Shown here: in pieces, positions 39,492 to 52,281 of the stretch
Layout of the letters: every line of letters begins with the position of its first letter
Numbering within the stretch: position 1 is the first letter of the stretch
Assembly (NCBI GenBank): GCA_000231825.2
Contig: JH720297.1
Location: 565,010 to 629,009, forward strand
From: Tetrahymena elliotti 4EA
Lineage: Eukaryota > Ciliophora > Oligohymenophorea > Hymenostomatida > Tetrahymenidae
Length of the DNA: 64,000 nucleotides
Direction of reading: 5' to 3'
Notes under the pieces: generated by a model
Database searches by the model: none
The model's input: only the letters and a program-made list of their open reading frames with translations
Told to the model about the DNA's origin: nothing
Program-made: the position numbers and the translations under genes

Positions 39492-41231
39492 GTTGTTTGC
39501 TAATGTGTTTTAGTTATAAAAATAGATATATCTATTAATAACATTAAATTATAATTTAAAAAGCTTAATAATCTAGCAACAAAAATCTATTTAAAGAGTA
39601 ATTTAAAATGTATCAATCAATCAATCAATCATGGTTTAATTCCTTTTTCAATTCCAAAATTGATTTCAATAATACCATGCTTCAAGAAATTGTATTCCAT
39701 CTATATTAATTTATCTTATTCCGTCATGAATACTCTTCTCATTAAAATTTTTCTTTTCATCTCAAATAATTATTTTAATATTATTTTTTGTTAAAAAAAC
39801 TAAAATGTTTTTTGCTCTGGATTAAATTATTATTTTTAATTTTATTCTCAAGAATTATAAGAATTATGATATAAAACTAGAAAAAATCATCAAAAAATCA
39901 AAATCTTTTTAATTAAAATAATTACAAATTTAATTTAAAGAAAAATGGATAATTTGTATGAACTTACAATTATTTCTGTACAAAAAATTGGATAATAATT
40001 TTGAGATAATTTAGAAATTTTATTTATCTTATTTTCTTTTTTCTGAATGAAGCATAAAGCATCTCTCTATTTATTATTTAGTTGTTTGTTTTTTTCTTTG
40101 TTTTTTAATATTTGTTTATATTTTTTTTCATTTCATTTCATTTTTTTATTGTTAATTTTTATTTATTTATTTATTAATTTGATTTATTTTTATTTATATT
40201 TATAATTATTTTTTATTTTTAAATTATTATTTGATTTTATTTTTGCAAGCTCAGATTCATGTAAATTTTGCTTAAATCGAGTGTTGAATGATCTCTACTT
40301 ATCTTCTCCTAGCTAAAAAAATACTAATTATATATGTTAATATAGTATTGGAATATTTGGGAAGAGAGGAATATGATTTAAACTTGAATCATTTCGCTTT
40401 TCAAATTATTACTATTAATGCTCTTTATTTTTGGGGGTTTTTTAAAAACTGGGTGGGATTTGGGGTATGCGTGCATGATTATATTGGGGATTGAAAAACT
40501 TTAGCATTAATTATAAGTAATTTGCATTTGCGACATTTTGTCTAGCATTCTGATTTAAATTTATAAAATATTCCATTTTATTTTTATTTATTTTTTTTCT
40601 TTATTAATTAATTATAATTTTTTTTTCTTTTATTTTTTGTAAAATCCAAAAATTAATTTTGAATTTTTTTCCCCTCCTTTTTGAAAGTAATTATTTAATC
40701 AAAAAATAGTATATTTGTCAAAAAATTAGGTAAACAAAATAAATTAAATAACAAAGTGGGGAATTTAAAAAAAATGAAAAAAAAATCAAATTAATTAATT
40801 TTTTATTCATTATTTGAAAATTAGTTTGTAATTATTTTGTAATCGATTGATGAAATTTTGAAAATGGAGTATTTTGTGAAATAAAATCGTATTGCTGATT
40901 ATTGTAATAAAATTGAATACAATTCTAAAATGACTATTTTCCGTAGGTTTTAGTTGAATTAGTATGAAGACTTTTGATGAAAAACTAAAATAATTTTGTA
41001 TTTTTTACAATGAAGAAGTAAATAGAAAATATTCTCCAATAATTAAAGATTGATTAGTAATTAAATGTTGTAGTGATTAACATATAAATCATAATCATTA
41101 GTATACCTCAAATGAGATAAGAATTTTTTTAGGTTTTTTAGTATTTAATTATTAGTATATTTGTTTAGTTTTAGTAAAGGAAGATTATTATTATATAATA
41201 TAACAGAATTTATTTTAGCTTCAAAATAAGA
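39492..41231. other. Gene-poor AT-rich region
   Basis: About 1.7 kb with long T-rich and TTTA-repeat stretches (40080-40250, 40560-40680). An open plus-strand reading at 40288-40494 encodes hydrophobic sequence that looks like a by-product of T-richness. Nothing else recognised. Confidence 0.45.
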
Positions 41232-41741
41232 TCAATTTTTCTTTTTATATTTTATTATTTTGTCTATGAGAGAAGTATCAGAAAAGCATCTCTTTATGAA
41301 AGAAATGCATATCATGTGGTAATCACTATTTTTGAGAGATCCATTTTCTATGAACTCATCAACATAATATTCAATAAAATATTATAGATACACTGAAAAC
41401 CTTTTACTTTTTAAAAGGGAGACTAGTAAACCTTAATTAAGTTATTTTTTCTTGGTAAAAAAACAAAATTCCTTTCTGATTTATTATAGACTTCTTTATT
41501 TTCCTTCCATAAGGTTCAAGATTGATTCTATTACAACTTAGTCTCCATGATGCTTAATGAATTTACAAAATTTATCAAGGATAAACTTTGTTTGGTTGCA
41601 TTTCTTGCATGACATGTATAGCTTAAGCAAATGTTCCGTTTCAAGTAGTTCGAACTTATTAAGATTAAGTAAATTTTCTTGTTGATTATATTGTTTTTAT
41701 GAGTCAAATTAGGTATATGACTCCTAAGTAGTGTATTCCAT
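41232..41741 (-). CDS. Hypothetical protein, 169 residues
   Basis: A continuous ATG-to-TGA frame of exactly 170 codons, richer in G and C than its surroundings, with in-frame TAA/TAG Gln codons. It begins MEYTTQESYTQFDSQKQYNQ. Around residue 55 it has LLKLYMSCKKCNQTKF, with a CxxC pair but no second pair, and the rest is helical-looking (VVIESILNLMEGKQ; FSVYLQYFIEYYVDEFIENG). No signal peptide or membrane segment. I do not recognise the family. Its amino-acid composition looks like a real protein. No ribosome or splice evidence can be seen; it might be part of a larger gene. Confidence 0.55.
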
Positions 41742-44700
41742 TTTATTTATTGATTAGTTTGTTTATTTAGTGTTGTTAATTATTATAATTTTATAATCAA
41801 TTTTAACTATCTGACTATATAAAAAGATATAAAAGAAAGCTTCAATGTTTAATTGAAATTGCAACAAAATAAATTCTAGCTTGCTTTTAATAGCTAAAAC
41901 TGAATCATTGTTCATTTTTACTCAAAAGAGTTTTAATCAAAAAAATTTAGAGTTATCTAAAGGAAAAAGAATTCTTGGTGTCTAGATTTTGTAATAAATA
42001 AAAAAGTCTTTTTCCTTTTTTTATCGATTACCATATTGTAAATTTTAAAAAGTATCAGAAACTATATAAAAATGTTTTGTTACAGATTAAGAAGTAATCT
42101 GAAGATTAAAAGTATATAGATTAATTAATTTTTTTTATTTATTTTCTTTCTCTCACATTCTATTAATTAATCAAATACCTTTTTCACTTGCTCATCATAA
42201 TCACGAGAATTAAGAATTTTGCTTTTAAATTCAATAATCTTTCTATAAATTCGATATAACAAGTGAGCTTATACGAATTCATTTATTTATTTATTTTGAA
42301 GGCGTATTTACATTCCTTAATTTATTAATTGATTTCAAATATTTTCTTCAATCTCTTTATTAGGCTCGTTTACTATTTTTTTAAATTTTATAAGAATTAT
42401 TTAATACCAAATCTATGTACAATACACTGAAAACAACTTCAGAATATTTTATTATTCATATATTATAACTAGTTAATACATATAATAAATAGTTAATACA
42501 TACAGGTGTCTTGTAAATTTTCTTTTTATTTCAATATTTTACACAATTTAAAAAGATTTACTGAATTTTCCACCTAATAATCAATAAAATTTGATTCATA
42601 ATAATAAATTTTCTAAAAATAGATAAATCAAGATAAAAAAGAAGAAAATCTTCATGAATGTTCAGATTGAAATAAATCGATTAGAAAATTCTACTACCAT
42701 AAGCTTATTGAACTGACGAAATTCTGAACAAAATAAATTATCCATTAACTTTTCTGAAATTTAAAAAGTATTATTTCAATTTTAAGGCAAGTTAATCATT
42801 TATTTTTCTCTCCACAAATTTAGAGATCAGTCATTTTCTTCATGAATTATACTAATAATTTATCTATTGAACTATTCTTTTTAAAATATACTAACAAACA
42901 AACAAAAATTTAAAAAAGCATAATAATTGTTGATTTTATAAAAAATTCTAAAACAAAAATATTAAATTATAAATGAAACTATTCATTTTCTTGAATTTAA
43001 ATTGATAAATACACTTTTAAGATAAATAATTATCATTATTTCTATATTAGAAGCAACAAATTTTTATGTGATACTTTTCTATCAATATTATAATAATCTT
43101 TATCAAATTTTAGATTTTAATTTCCAAATTCAAATTGATTTATCCCTGAAAGCACTTTTTTAATAGATGAATTATATGCGATAATACTTAAATTTGATGT
43201 TAAAAGTAAGTTAATCCTAGTTTACTTTCATTTTCTTAGGATTAAATTTAAAAATTACAAATAAATAAATAATGTGGTTCAATCAAGACTATGAATGGCT
43301 GAGAATTATGTAATTCTAATTTTAAAGCAAAGATTTATTTCATACAAATCAATAAAATGGATTTTTTCTCAGATTTTAATACTGGCTTATACTTTTTCAT
43401 TTTAATTCAGTATAAATAAATCAAAATATGGCTTTCTTTGATTTTAAACAATTGATTAATTAATTTAATAAAGATAAGAAAAAGTTAATAGTATTTATTT
43501 AGCTTGATAAAATATTCTTCCAGTTTATTTTAAGAACTAAATGTAAATAAATCCGAAAAAGGCTGAATTTTGATTTTATTCAAGCAGTTAACGCATTTAG
43601 AGGTATTTCATTTCTTTATTTTTGTATTTTTTATTTCTTTATTTATTTTTTTGAAAAATAAAATTATTTTTGTTGAATAAATAAATTACTAATTTTATCA
43701 TGAGGTAAAAAACATATTAAATAAAGTTTGAACCTACATCAAATAAATTAAAATAAATTTATTTTAAATATTAAACTTACTTTTTATAAAAGACAGCTAG
43801 AATGAAGTTGATGAATAGTTTAATTGATTAATTAAAAGATATTCATGCAACTATTATTACATAATAAAAAGTTTTGTAAAAATCCTATAAATATTTTGTA
43901 TTTTATTGGAGCTGATTTTGTAAACTCGAATATTCGACATATTTATGGAGTGAGTAACTAGCAGAAAATTCAAATAAATGAGCTGCAGGTTAAAGAAAAA
44001 ATATTTTTTTTTAAATATTGAGATAAAATTATCTTTTAAAACTTGATAAAATATATTAAAATTAATTATTTTGCATCTTTTTGTAAAAAGATATGGTTTT
44101 GTTAACTCTTCATGAAAACAACCCTCTTTTCAATTTTTTTGTTAAACAGTTTTCTTGCTGGCTCATAAAAAAAGGTGTTATCTTAATTTCCTTTAATAAT
44201 TTGTTATTTCATTTAATTGGGTTTTTTTTAAGTCAAAATCTTAAATTCATGCTCATTAAATTTTTTTTCCTCTCTAAATACTTTTTAATAATAATTTTTA
44301 AGTATTTGGCTATCCTTTATATTTTATTATTAATAATCAATCATTCATCCAAATATTTTGATTAAAAGAAAGATTTTTTTCTAAATAATAAGATTTCTAC
44401 TAAAACAATAAAAGCTAAGTCTTATTAAAGCAAAAGGTACTTTGCTTAAAAAAATGAATTATGAAATAGAATAATCTGAAATACTCCTAAGTTTTTATCA
44501 CTTCTAACTAAATTTTTTCACTCCAACTATAATTTTTTAAGGTATAAGCTGACTATGACACATAGACATCAGGATAATAACTTTACCCTTTGAATGCGAT
44601 ATACTATTTAAATCTAATTATCGATCGCAGATAATTGATTTAATGGGTTCATAAATTTACAAAAAGCTCTATTTTGTTTTTATGGATTAATCGCATAGTT

Positions 44701-45930
44701 ATTATATTAAGTTTTTTAATGGCTCAATTCCAGTTACAAGATTATTCTATCATATTTCATGTCTTATTCCCTCCTCCATTATAACTTATTATTACTCTAT
44801 AACATAATAAACAAATAGGATTGATGACTAATATACTACAAAACTAAATCTCTTTTTTTTTATTGTCAAAATACATAAAAAATGATATCCTTCATAGAAT
44901 AAATTAAAAATGTGCGGCTTCGATTGTTTCTTAACAAAATTACATTTAAAATATAGATAAGATTCACAAAATTAATTTATATTAATTATTTTATTAGATT
45001 TATCAACTAATCAACATACCAAAAAGATTCAATTAATTAAAACCTAATTTCAAAATAATATCAAAAAAAGAGCAGTTAAAAATTTACTCTAATTAAAAAT
45101 TTAAGAAAAAGAAAGAAAGAAATAAAATAAGAAAAATTTGAAAAACAATTATGAAATTTTAATTAAAAAATGAAAAATAATTCTTTATAAATAAATAAGG
45201 TATTTCCATACTTAAACATAAAGAGCAAATAAAATTTTTTTCTTTTCATAACTCAATAATAAAAATTATTTTTTTTTTAGTTAGATTTAAGAGTAAATAA
45301 ATTAAATTTCATAAGAATTTTTTTATCACATTTATAAAAGTAAATTGTATTATTAAAATAACCATTTATATTAGAATGTCTATGATTCTCTCAAAATAAA
45401 AATACTAATAAATCTTTTAATAAAAGAACCTTTTTAAATAATTTTTTTGTTAAATTGATTTTGTGATTAAGTTTTTTGGATGATTAAAAAATTATTTTTA
45501 TTTGAAATAAAATAAAAATATTTGTTTATGTTTTATCATATATTAAAATCTTTAGTTTTTGGTCATTATTCAATGAAAATAAAATTATTTTTTATATTTA
45601 GTTTATTCAATAATTTAATGAAGAAAAACAAAAATTGTTTTAAATTTTTTTGAACTAATATTCACTTAAAAATATATTTTAGACTGCTTTTTAGCTTATT
45701 TAGCTTGATAATTAAAGATACTTAGCTTTTTTTATTTATTTTCTTGCCTTCGTATTTAGTTAGCTATTAATTTAAGAATATTAGTCCGCTTATAGTTAAT
45801 CAATTAATTTTGCGTAATTAATATTAGTTTATTATTGAATTAATAAAATAAATCTTTTCAAATTTTTATTGAAATTAATTAGTAGACGACTCGCTTTTAA
45901 AAAGAAACATAAATTATATAATTAGCAAAA
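41742..45930. other. Long gene-poor region
   Basis: About 4.2 kb of very AT-rich sequence. Open readings at 43812-43935 and 44093-44365 (plus) and about 44480-44750 (minus) are short or of biased composition and are not accepted as genes. A small direct repeat TAGTTAATACATA occurs twice near 42470-42505. Otherwise I see nothing. Confidence 0.45.
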
Positions 45931-46477
45931 ATGGAATAAGAAATAGATGAATCAACAATTTATTTAAAAAAGCCTGCAGATGTTTCTTTGAGCATCCATC
46001 AAGTTTATGATATGTTAAACAAAGAAAATGAGCGTAATAATTAAAAAAAAGGAAAAGACAGTTCAGCTAGCTATTATAAATTCTTATAATACTGTGATAA
46101 GGTGCTAGATAAGAGAAAAAATATTAAATTGGATGATTAAATGGCAAAGTAAAATTGATTTAATTACTTGGTTTTTTCATAAAATTGACTATTTATTTAT
46201 AACAAACAGATTAAAGACTGAATAGCTTTAAGAATTATTTGATTTCGAGACATTAACTGCTAAATAGTAATTTAAACTGCTTACTCAACTCAGATATATG
46301 CAAAATAAAATATGGGATTTAGATATTGTAGAATTATAATCCATCAAACATTTAGTTCCTATATATGATGAGCTTAGTGAAAAGTTAAAAGTTTTTGAAG
46401 ACAAAAATGAAAGATAGACTAAGTTCTAAAACCTTGTGTTAGAAATAGCCCAAGACTTAAATTAGAGTACTAAATGA
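45931..46477 (+). CDS. Small RPB4/RPC9-like protein (tentative)
   Basis: Two exons (45931-46148, 46210-46477) around a 61-nt intron give 161 residues. The protein starts MEQEIDESTIYLKKPADVSL and is wholly helical-looking and charged. The middle and C-terminal part, with LKTEQLQELFDFETLTAKQ, a short helix, then VELQSIKHLVPIYDELSEKL and a final helix, matches the layout of RPB4/RPC9 RNA polymerase stalk subunits (L-x-x-F-E ... E-A-x-x-L-I-P-S-L). In RPB4 the subunit pairs with RPB7 on the polymerase stalk. The similarity is by pattern only; other small helical proteins are possible. Gene boundaries are well supported because the intron restores frame exactly. Confidence 0.7.
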
Positions 46478-46869
46478 AAAGAAAGAATTTATGAAAATAT
46501 TTATGAACAAAATTAATTCATAATCTAATTAATCAAACCACTTTAAATTAAAATTAATTTATAAATAATAGCTTATTTGCATATGTAAAAATGTTAAAAA
46601 TAAATCCTTTTCAAAATACATATTGAATATTATTTTTAATGATTCATTCACTTCAATTCATTTTACTTTCATGATATTTTATTTTTAAAATTTTAACCAA
46701 AAATATTTTTGAATGAAAAAAGCACAATAAAAATATGAATGATATTTACAATAAATTATTAAAATGTAATACAGTTTATATTTTATATTTTTTGTTAACT
46801 GAATATTTTTAAAATGAAAAATACATCCTTAAATTATTAATAAGATAGTCATCACTTTATATGTATAAT
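46478..46869. other. Convergent intergenic spacer
   Basis: About 390 bp between the ends of two converging genes; AT-rich, with nothing recognisable. Confidence 0.5.
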
Positions 46870-49800
46870 TCATGCTAGAGCTAGTTCAACAATATCATCA
46901 AATTGATTTGAGCTAATATTTTTATGTAGAGAAAAATCAAAAATATTATAGTAATCATTTTTATTATTGTCTTCTTAGTTTTGCTAAATTTAATTAGGTT
47001 ATTTCTAACTCAAACTATAGGAGCAAAATAAGGGTTTTTATTGATTATAACTTAAAGAATATATTTTACTAATATTTTAAACTACCTCCACTCCCTGTTA
47101 AAACGAAAATTCAGTGTCAACAAATATCAGTTTATATTAAGGGCAGCAGACAGAATTAATATATTTATTTTTAACATTTAAAAGTAATTATTTGCCAAAT
47201 AATGAATAATCTGCTTCTTAGTGTAAGTTATATAAACTTTCTTTAATTTCTTTCATGTTATTTTCAGTTTATTCTACAACTAGAATTTAATTACAATTGC
47301 ATTCCTTTTGTTTAAAATTAAGTTTATTCTTTCTTTCAGTTTTTTTAGATTTGATACTTGGAGAAGAACCTTATTAAAATACTGTAGAATTACGTTATGT
47401 AAATTCTGTTTATACTTTTTTGATAACATTCTAAGAAAAAATATCTTCATTTAAACCTCTGATAGCCTTTTAACTTTGAATGAAGAGAGGTGAATCTTAA
47501 ACTAAATACCTTTAGATATCATCTTTATCTGGTTAGTTTTAAAATTCTGTATTTTTTTGATAATGGGATTTTTATTCAGACAAAGAGAATTCAGAACTAA
47601 CATGTCGCATGGAATAGGCCTTCTTAAAGGTAGATTTTTATTTAATTAGTCCATCAAAATTTTTAGGAAAATCTTAATTATTTTTAGTTATTGGAGATGG
47701 CTTATGAGCTTAATTGTTGAATAAAATCTAATTTTAAGATTTAGATGGAGCAAAATAGTTTTATAATTAAGAAGAAAAATCATTAAAAGATTCATTTTAT
47801 TCACTACTAGTACCTTACATTGGATTTTCACATTTATAAAAAGATGTTGGGTACTTTTAATTAAAAAGGGGGTTATGGTTACAATTATGAGGTTAACTAA
47901 TATTGCAAAAATCATAACTATTATCGTTTTATCTCTTATTTATTCCTTAGTCATTTTCAATTAAAATACCATATTAAAATATATGATATTCTTCTCCACT
48001 ATGTTCTAAATTTAATTAATTTTTAAACTAATCTTCAAAACCAGCTTATGTTTTACACTTCCTGAGCTTTATACTACATTAATATTGTTTTCTTTCTAAT
48101 GGGCTTTATTCTTATGAGTCATCTAAAAAAGACTCATCTTTGATTTTGTGTGTAACAACAAACTGTTAACATTTTGGTGCTTTTTATGAATAATTTTATG
48201 ATAGTCTACTATTGACTTCACTTTAAATATTACAGGATTCTTCATAACCTGTATTTTCAGAGTCATTGTAATTTAAATTTTTTTTTCTAAATTTATTGTT
48301 TTTATGGCTTGTTGATTGTTAATCTTTTGAAGATTATTTTTCTTTATCAGAAAACATTTTCATACTATTTATATAGAAATCTGATTTGTTTTCTTCTACC
48401 TTTTTATCAGTATGAGTTTGCTGATAGCTAGACTCATACATTTCTTTGTTTTATTAATGTATTATTTTTTACTAAGATGTTGATTTACTACTTGAATTTC
48501 TAGTTAGTTTTTCTTATTGATTTTTTGATTTATCTTTTGATTCTAAAGAGCACTTTTTCTACTATATAAATGCATTCTAACTTTCTATTTCAGATTAAAT
48601 AGATTACATTCTTTAAATTTCATTTGGTTGAGTATTTTGATGATTTTAAGATGCATTTTATGATTAATCTTACACATAAAATATAAACTAAGAGCCAAAG
48701 CCTTTCTTGCTACTAAATTAAATTGAGTTGCTTGCCCCTAACTTTTTAGCAATGAAATTAAGTATCTGAAATTTAATATATTTCAAAAAGCTATCTTCTT
48801 TATTCTAAATATATTATTAAAGTTATTACTTAGATTAAGCTTGAGATATATTAGAAAAACTGAATTTATCTTCTGTTTTAGTTGGACTTTGGTTTTCATT
48901 TAAAATAATTTTGTTAGCACTAACTAAAGAAAAATCATTTGAAAAGATATTGTCATACTCAGAAATATTATGAGGGGTTAAGTTCATAATTTAAGCTATT
49001 TTTGAGCAAATTTATTGATCTATTCCAACACCTGTGTCAGAAATAATTATTTTATACATTTACTAAAGAGGGATATAATCAATTTAGATTTAAACCTTTC
49101 CCACTAGAGTATATTTAATAGAGCTTGCTAAAAAGTTTACAATCATTTATTAGAGTCTAAGCTTATCATTTAATAAAACTTATTTTACATTTTTTTATAT
49201 TTTTAACTCTAGTTAAATGTTTTGGAAAATTGCCTATTGCCTAAAAATATCAAGACATTCAGAAATTAAAGTAATTATATTAAATTACTAAATATTTAAG
49301 ATAAATTTATCTTCTTTTATCATAGTAAAATTTTTTGCATTTTCAATTACATTATTGATCAAATAAAATGAATTGTAAAGAGGTGTGATAAACAAAGTTT
49401 TTTGTTCTTCAGCTGATAAATTTTAAGAAGGCTTATTGCAATATTATTTAAATAAATTGACTCTAATAAAACATGGCTCTAGAATAGCTGTTATTTTTTT
49501 TTCCAGCCAAGATATTGATTAAGTAAAATGGTCTATTTTTTTCTTTTTATCTTACTTGTTGTTTAAATTCACACCTTAATTCGATGTATTAAACTCAATT
49601 AGAGCAAATAAATTTTCATTTTTTGGGAGATTGTTTTATTTACTAAAGGAGAATTGCTAAAGGACAATAATCTTTATTGTAACGATGATATTTGAAGGCT
49701 GTAAAATTTTTTAAATTAATATAGAAGAATCATCAACAAGGATTTCAAAAATATTCTTAAAAGCTTTATTGTTTAAACTAAACATTAATTTTTGATTTTA

Positions 49801-51921
49801 TTGCTAAATAAGTTTAGAATTTATTGGAGTATAAGAGTCATAACTATCCTAAATAGAATATCCTATTATATTTCCTTTATCATGTGATTCACTTTTTTCA
49901 ACTATTCTTTAGTCTGTAGATAAGTGAAATTCTTTTTTCGGCTGATAATAATTTACAGGATCAAGTAATAGGCTTAAAATATCTTTAATCATGCAGAATT
50001 ATGATTAATTCTTAAGTAAATCTTGGAGCTTTAAGTTACTTTTTAAATCTTCTCTCTTTTTAAAAAAGAAATCTTTTTAATCATTTTCTTGTATAGATAA
50101 TGAATTTCTTTTTTATATTTCATCATATTGTCTATTAGAATACATAAATTAACCTTAAGATTAGCTATCTGTTGGTTAATTTATTAATCCTTAAGATTTT
50201 TTAATTTCAGTTAATTTGTTTCCATAATAACTACCATTTAAATTATTTTAACTTTCTTGTATGAAGTTTGAAAAATCAATTTAAACGTCTGACGATTGTT
50301 ATTGATAATTAATTTTTTATTAACCTTTCTTTTAATTTAATAAACTGAATTATCCACCTTTTGCCTAAGGTGAAAGTAAATTAGTATTTTGATAGTCATT
50401 AAGCTCATTAGGTTTGTCATTAGTACTTCCAAAGGCTGCTACTCCCTATCCTCCAGCAGGGTAATTTGATGATTAATTACAGAAATCAAAATTTTTATCT
50501 CTTTTTTACTATGAAATCTAACCATTATTTTCTACAACTTTATTCACATTTTCTGAAGGCTTTGCTTTATTAATTAAAATATCCATTTAAGTATGATGAT
50601 TTGATTATTCTACTTATTACTTAAAGTAGAGTTGTGATGTTTATTTTGTAGTTAAACTATTTGGTATTTAGCTAAAATTTTCATTCCCTTGACATTTTAC
50701 ATTTGTGTGGATATCATAAGCATCTTAATTAGAACCATCATCTTGCTTTTGGTTGGATAGGTCTTGATTTGATAAAGAATCTTTATTAATTTTAATTGAC
50801 AGTATAGTTTCAGATGAAGTTTCCTTTTTATCAAATAAATTTTAAATAATTTAGAGCTGCTGGTTCTCAAATATTAGTTTTTGCTGTGAATTAAAGATAG
50901 CTATTCCTTCTAAAGAAGTATAAAAAAATGGATTAAGACAGTATTATATCTAGCTACTACCCTCATTTCCATCAAAAATTGGTATTCTTAATTCATTGTC
51001 TTTGAGATTATCATTCAATTAAGTAGAATTGATATTAATTTTTACATTTTAAGGATAAAACTCCTAATATTTATAGAAGCACTCATTAGATTCTTAGAGA
51101 TCAATTTCTTTACTAAGCTCTTTTTAATCTTATAAGCCTACTGATTTAAGCTTTAATGTGATTTCTCTATTCAATTAATCTTAGTTTTCTTTCATGATAA
51201 AATTTATTCCATTTATAAAGTTTTCATTCTTACTTAAATTTTTACAACTATTCCCTTTTTATTATTGACTATCTGTGAATCCTTTAGTATTGCTGCGAAT
51301 ACTTTTTGGATGATTAGTTTCTTTATTTTATTTTAACTATTCCTGTAACCTTCTAATCTCTGAAGAAAAAGAGAGGCATAAAATTTAATAAATAAAAATA
51401 GCTAAACTAAAGAGAATAAAGCTAATTGAGAAGTTATATGCTATATAGGAGCGTATAATCGAGTATAATAGGCTCAGCATTACTGATAATGAAGAAATAA
51501 ATTTCCTAGAAGAAAACTAAATAGCAAACTTTTAAGAGCATAAAAAATACAATATCATCCATAACTGCTCTAAATAAATTATATTTTGTTGAAAATGAAT
51601 TTCTACTAGAAAAAAAAGAATAATTATATGATAGTATAACCCCTCAGCACATTTGTTAGCAACAAATTTATTCATGGCAAAGCTAATAAGCATAAAAAGT
51701 AAAGCACAAGCCATAACTATTACTCTAATTAACTATGATTTTTTATTTGATTGCTTATTTTATAATTCATCTACACATTTATCACTAATATCTAAATTTA
51801 TATTTGAACCAATATCAACTTCTAGATAAATGAGCAACTCAAAACAGCCACTGAAAATCAGTGTTATGATTAATAAAATATTGTTATAGTGAGAATATAT
51901 TTTAGTGATTATATCTGCCAT
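46870..51921 (-). CDS. Membrane hybrid histidine-kinase-like protein, degenerate
   Basis: A single uninterrupted frame of 1684 codons. Residues 1 to about 190 contain five or six hydrophobic segments, so the N-terminus is membrane-embedded. A long Asn/Ser/Gln-rich linker follows to about 790. At 795-870 lies a DHp-like helical hairpin, but the H-box reads FTQSISWLEKKITAIL, with Trp805 (codon at 49507-49509) where histidine is expected. The HATPase domain (about 905-1130) keeps the N-box Asn929 (VNFLASSIKYT) and SDTGVGID with Asp962, plus a G2-like KGFGSQFIF, but the second N-box Asn is Ser933. A second disordered linker leads to a C-terminal receiver-like domain (about 1535-1683): ILVVEQTENN, LIFVDTEFSFQQG with the phosphoacceptor Asp, and FSLHKN with Lys. 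The acidic pair is E-Q rather than D-D. It is probably a pseudokinase-type sensor. Confidence 0.9.
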
Positions 51922-52281
51922 TTTAAACTTCTAAAATATTCTAAGAGTAATTAAAAGCTTGTTAAAATATTTCATCTGTTTTTGCATTATGCTAAAAAAA
52001 CAGATTTATTGTTAATTTTTTTACTGAATTTTCAATTGACTCAAATAGTAAAAAAAATAATAAACCAAATGAAATTTCTAATTCAATAATAAAAAAAATC
52101 AACAGTATTTTATAGAATGAAATTATTAATATAGTATTTGTTTGAAAAGCTACATAAATACAGTATCAAACGATTTTTAATAAAATTGAATTGTAAAATT
52201 AATTAAGTAGATATATCAATCAGATACTAATTAATTAAATAAATTCATATTATTTTTACTATTTTCAGCAAAACTACAAAA
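51922..52281. promoter_or_regulatory. Divergent promoter region
   Basis: The 360 bp between the starts of the histidine-kinase-like gene (minus) and the 52282 gene (plus) must contain both promoters. It is AT-rich; no specific motif can be identified. Confidence 0.4.

Noticed and set aside
40288..40494. 68-residue plus-strand open frame in the gene-poor region
   Set aside because: Composition is hydrophobic and follows the T-richness of the region; no homology or flanking coding signal.
42420..42510. Twice-repeated TAGTTAATACATA words
   Set aside because: Only two copies in low-complexity AT sequence; not convincing as a functional repeat.
43812..43935. Short ATG-started plus-strand reading (MKLMNSLIDQLKDIH...)
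   Set aside because: About 40 codons only, AT-rich and isolated; not enough to call a gene.
44093..44365. 90-residue plus-strand open frame rich in Phe, Leu and Ile
   Set aside because: Looks like translated poly-T/A sequence rather than a membrane protein; no charged loops or conserved pattern, and no coding signal around it.
44480..44750. About 90 codons open on the minus strand
   Set aside because: With only TGA as stop, open stretches of this length are common in such AT-rich DNA; no ATG at a sensible place and no recognisable motif.
47688..47915. 75-residue minus-strand open frame
   Set aside because: Another frame of the histidine-kinase-like gene; the main frame is continuous through it.
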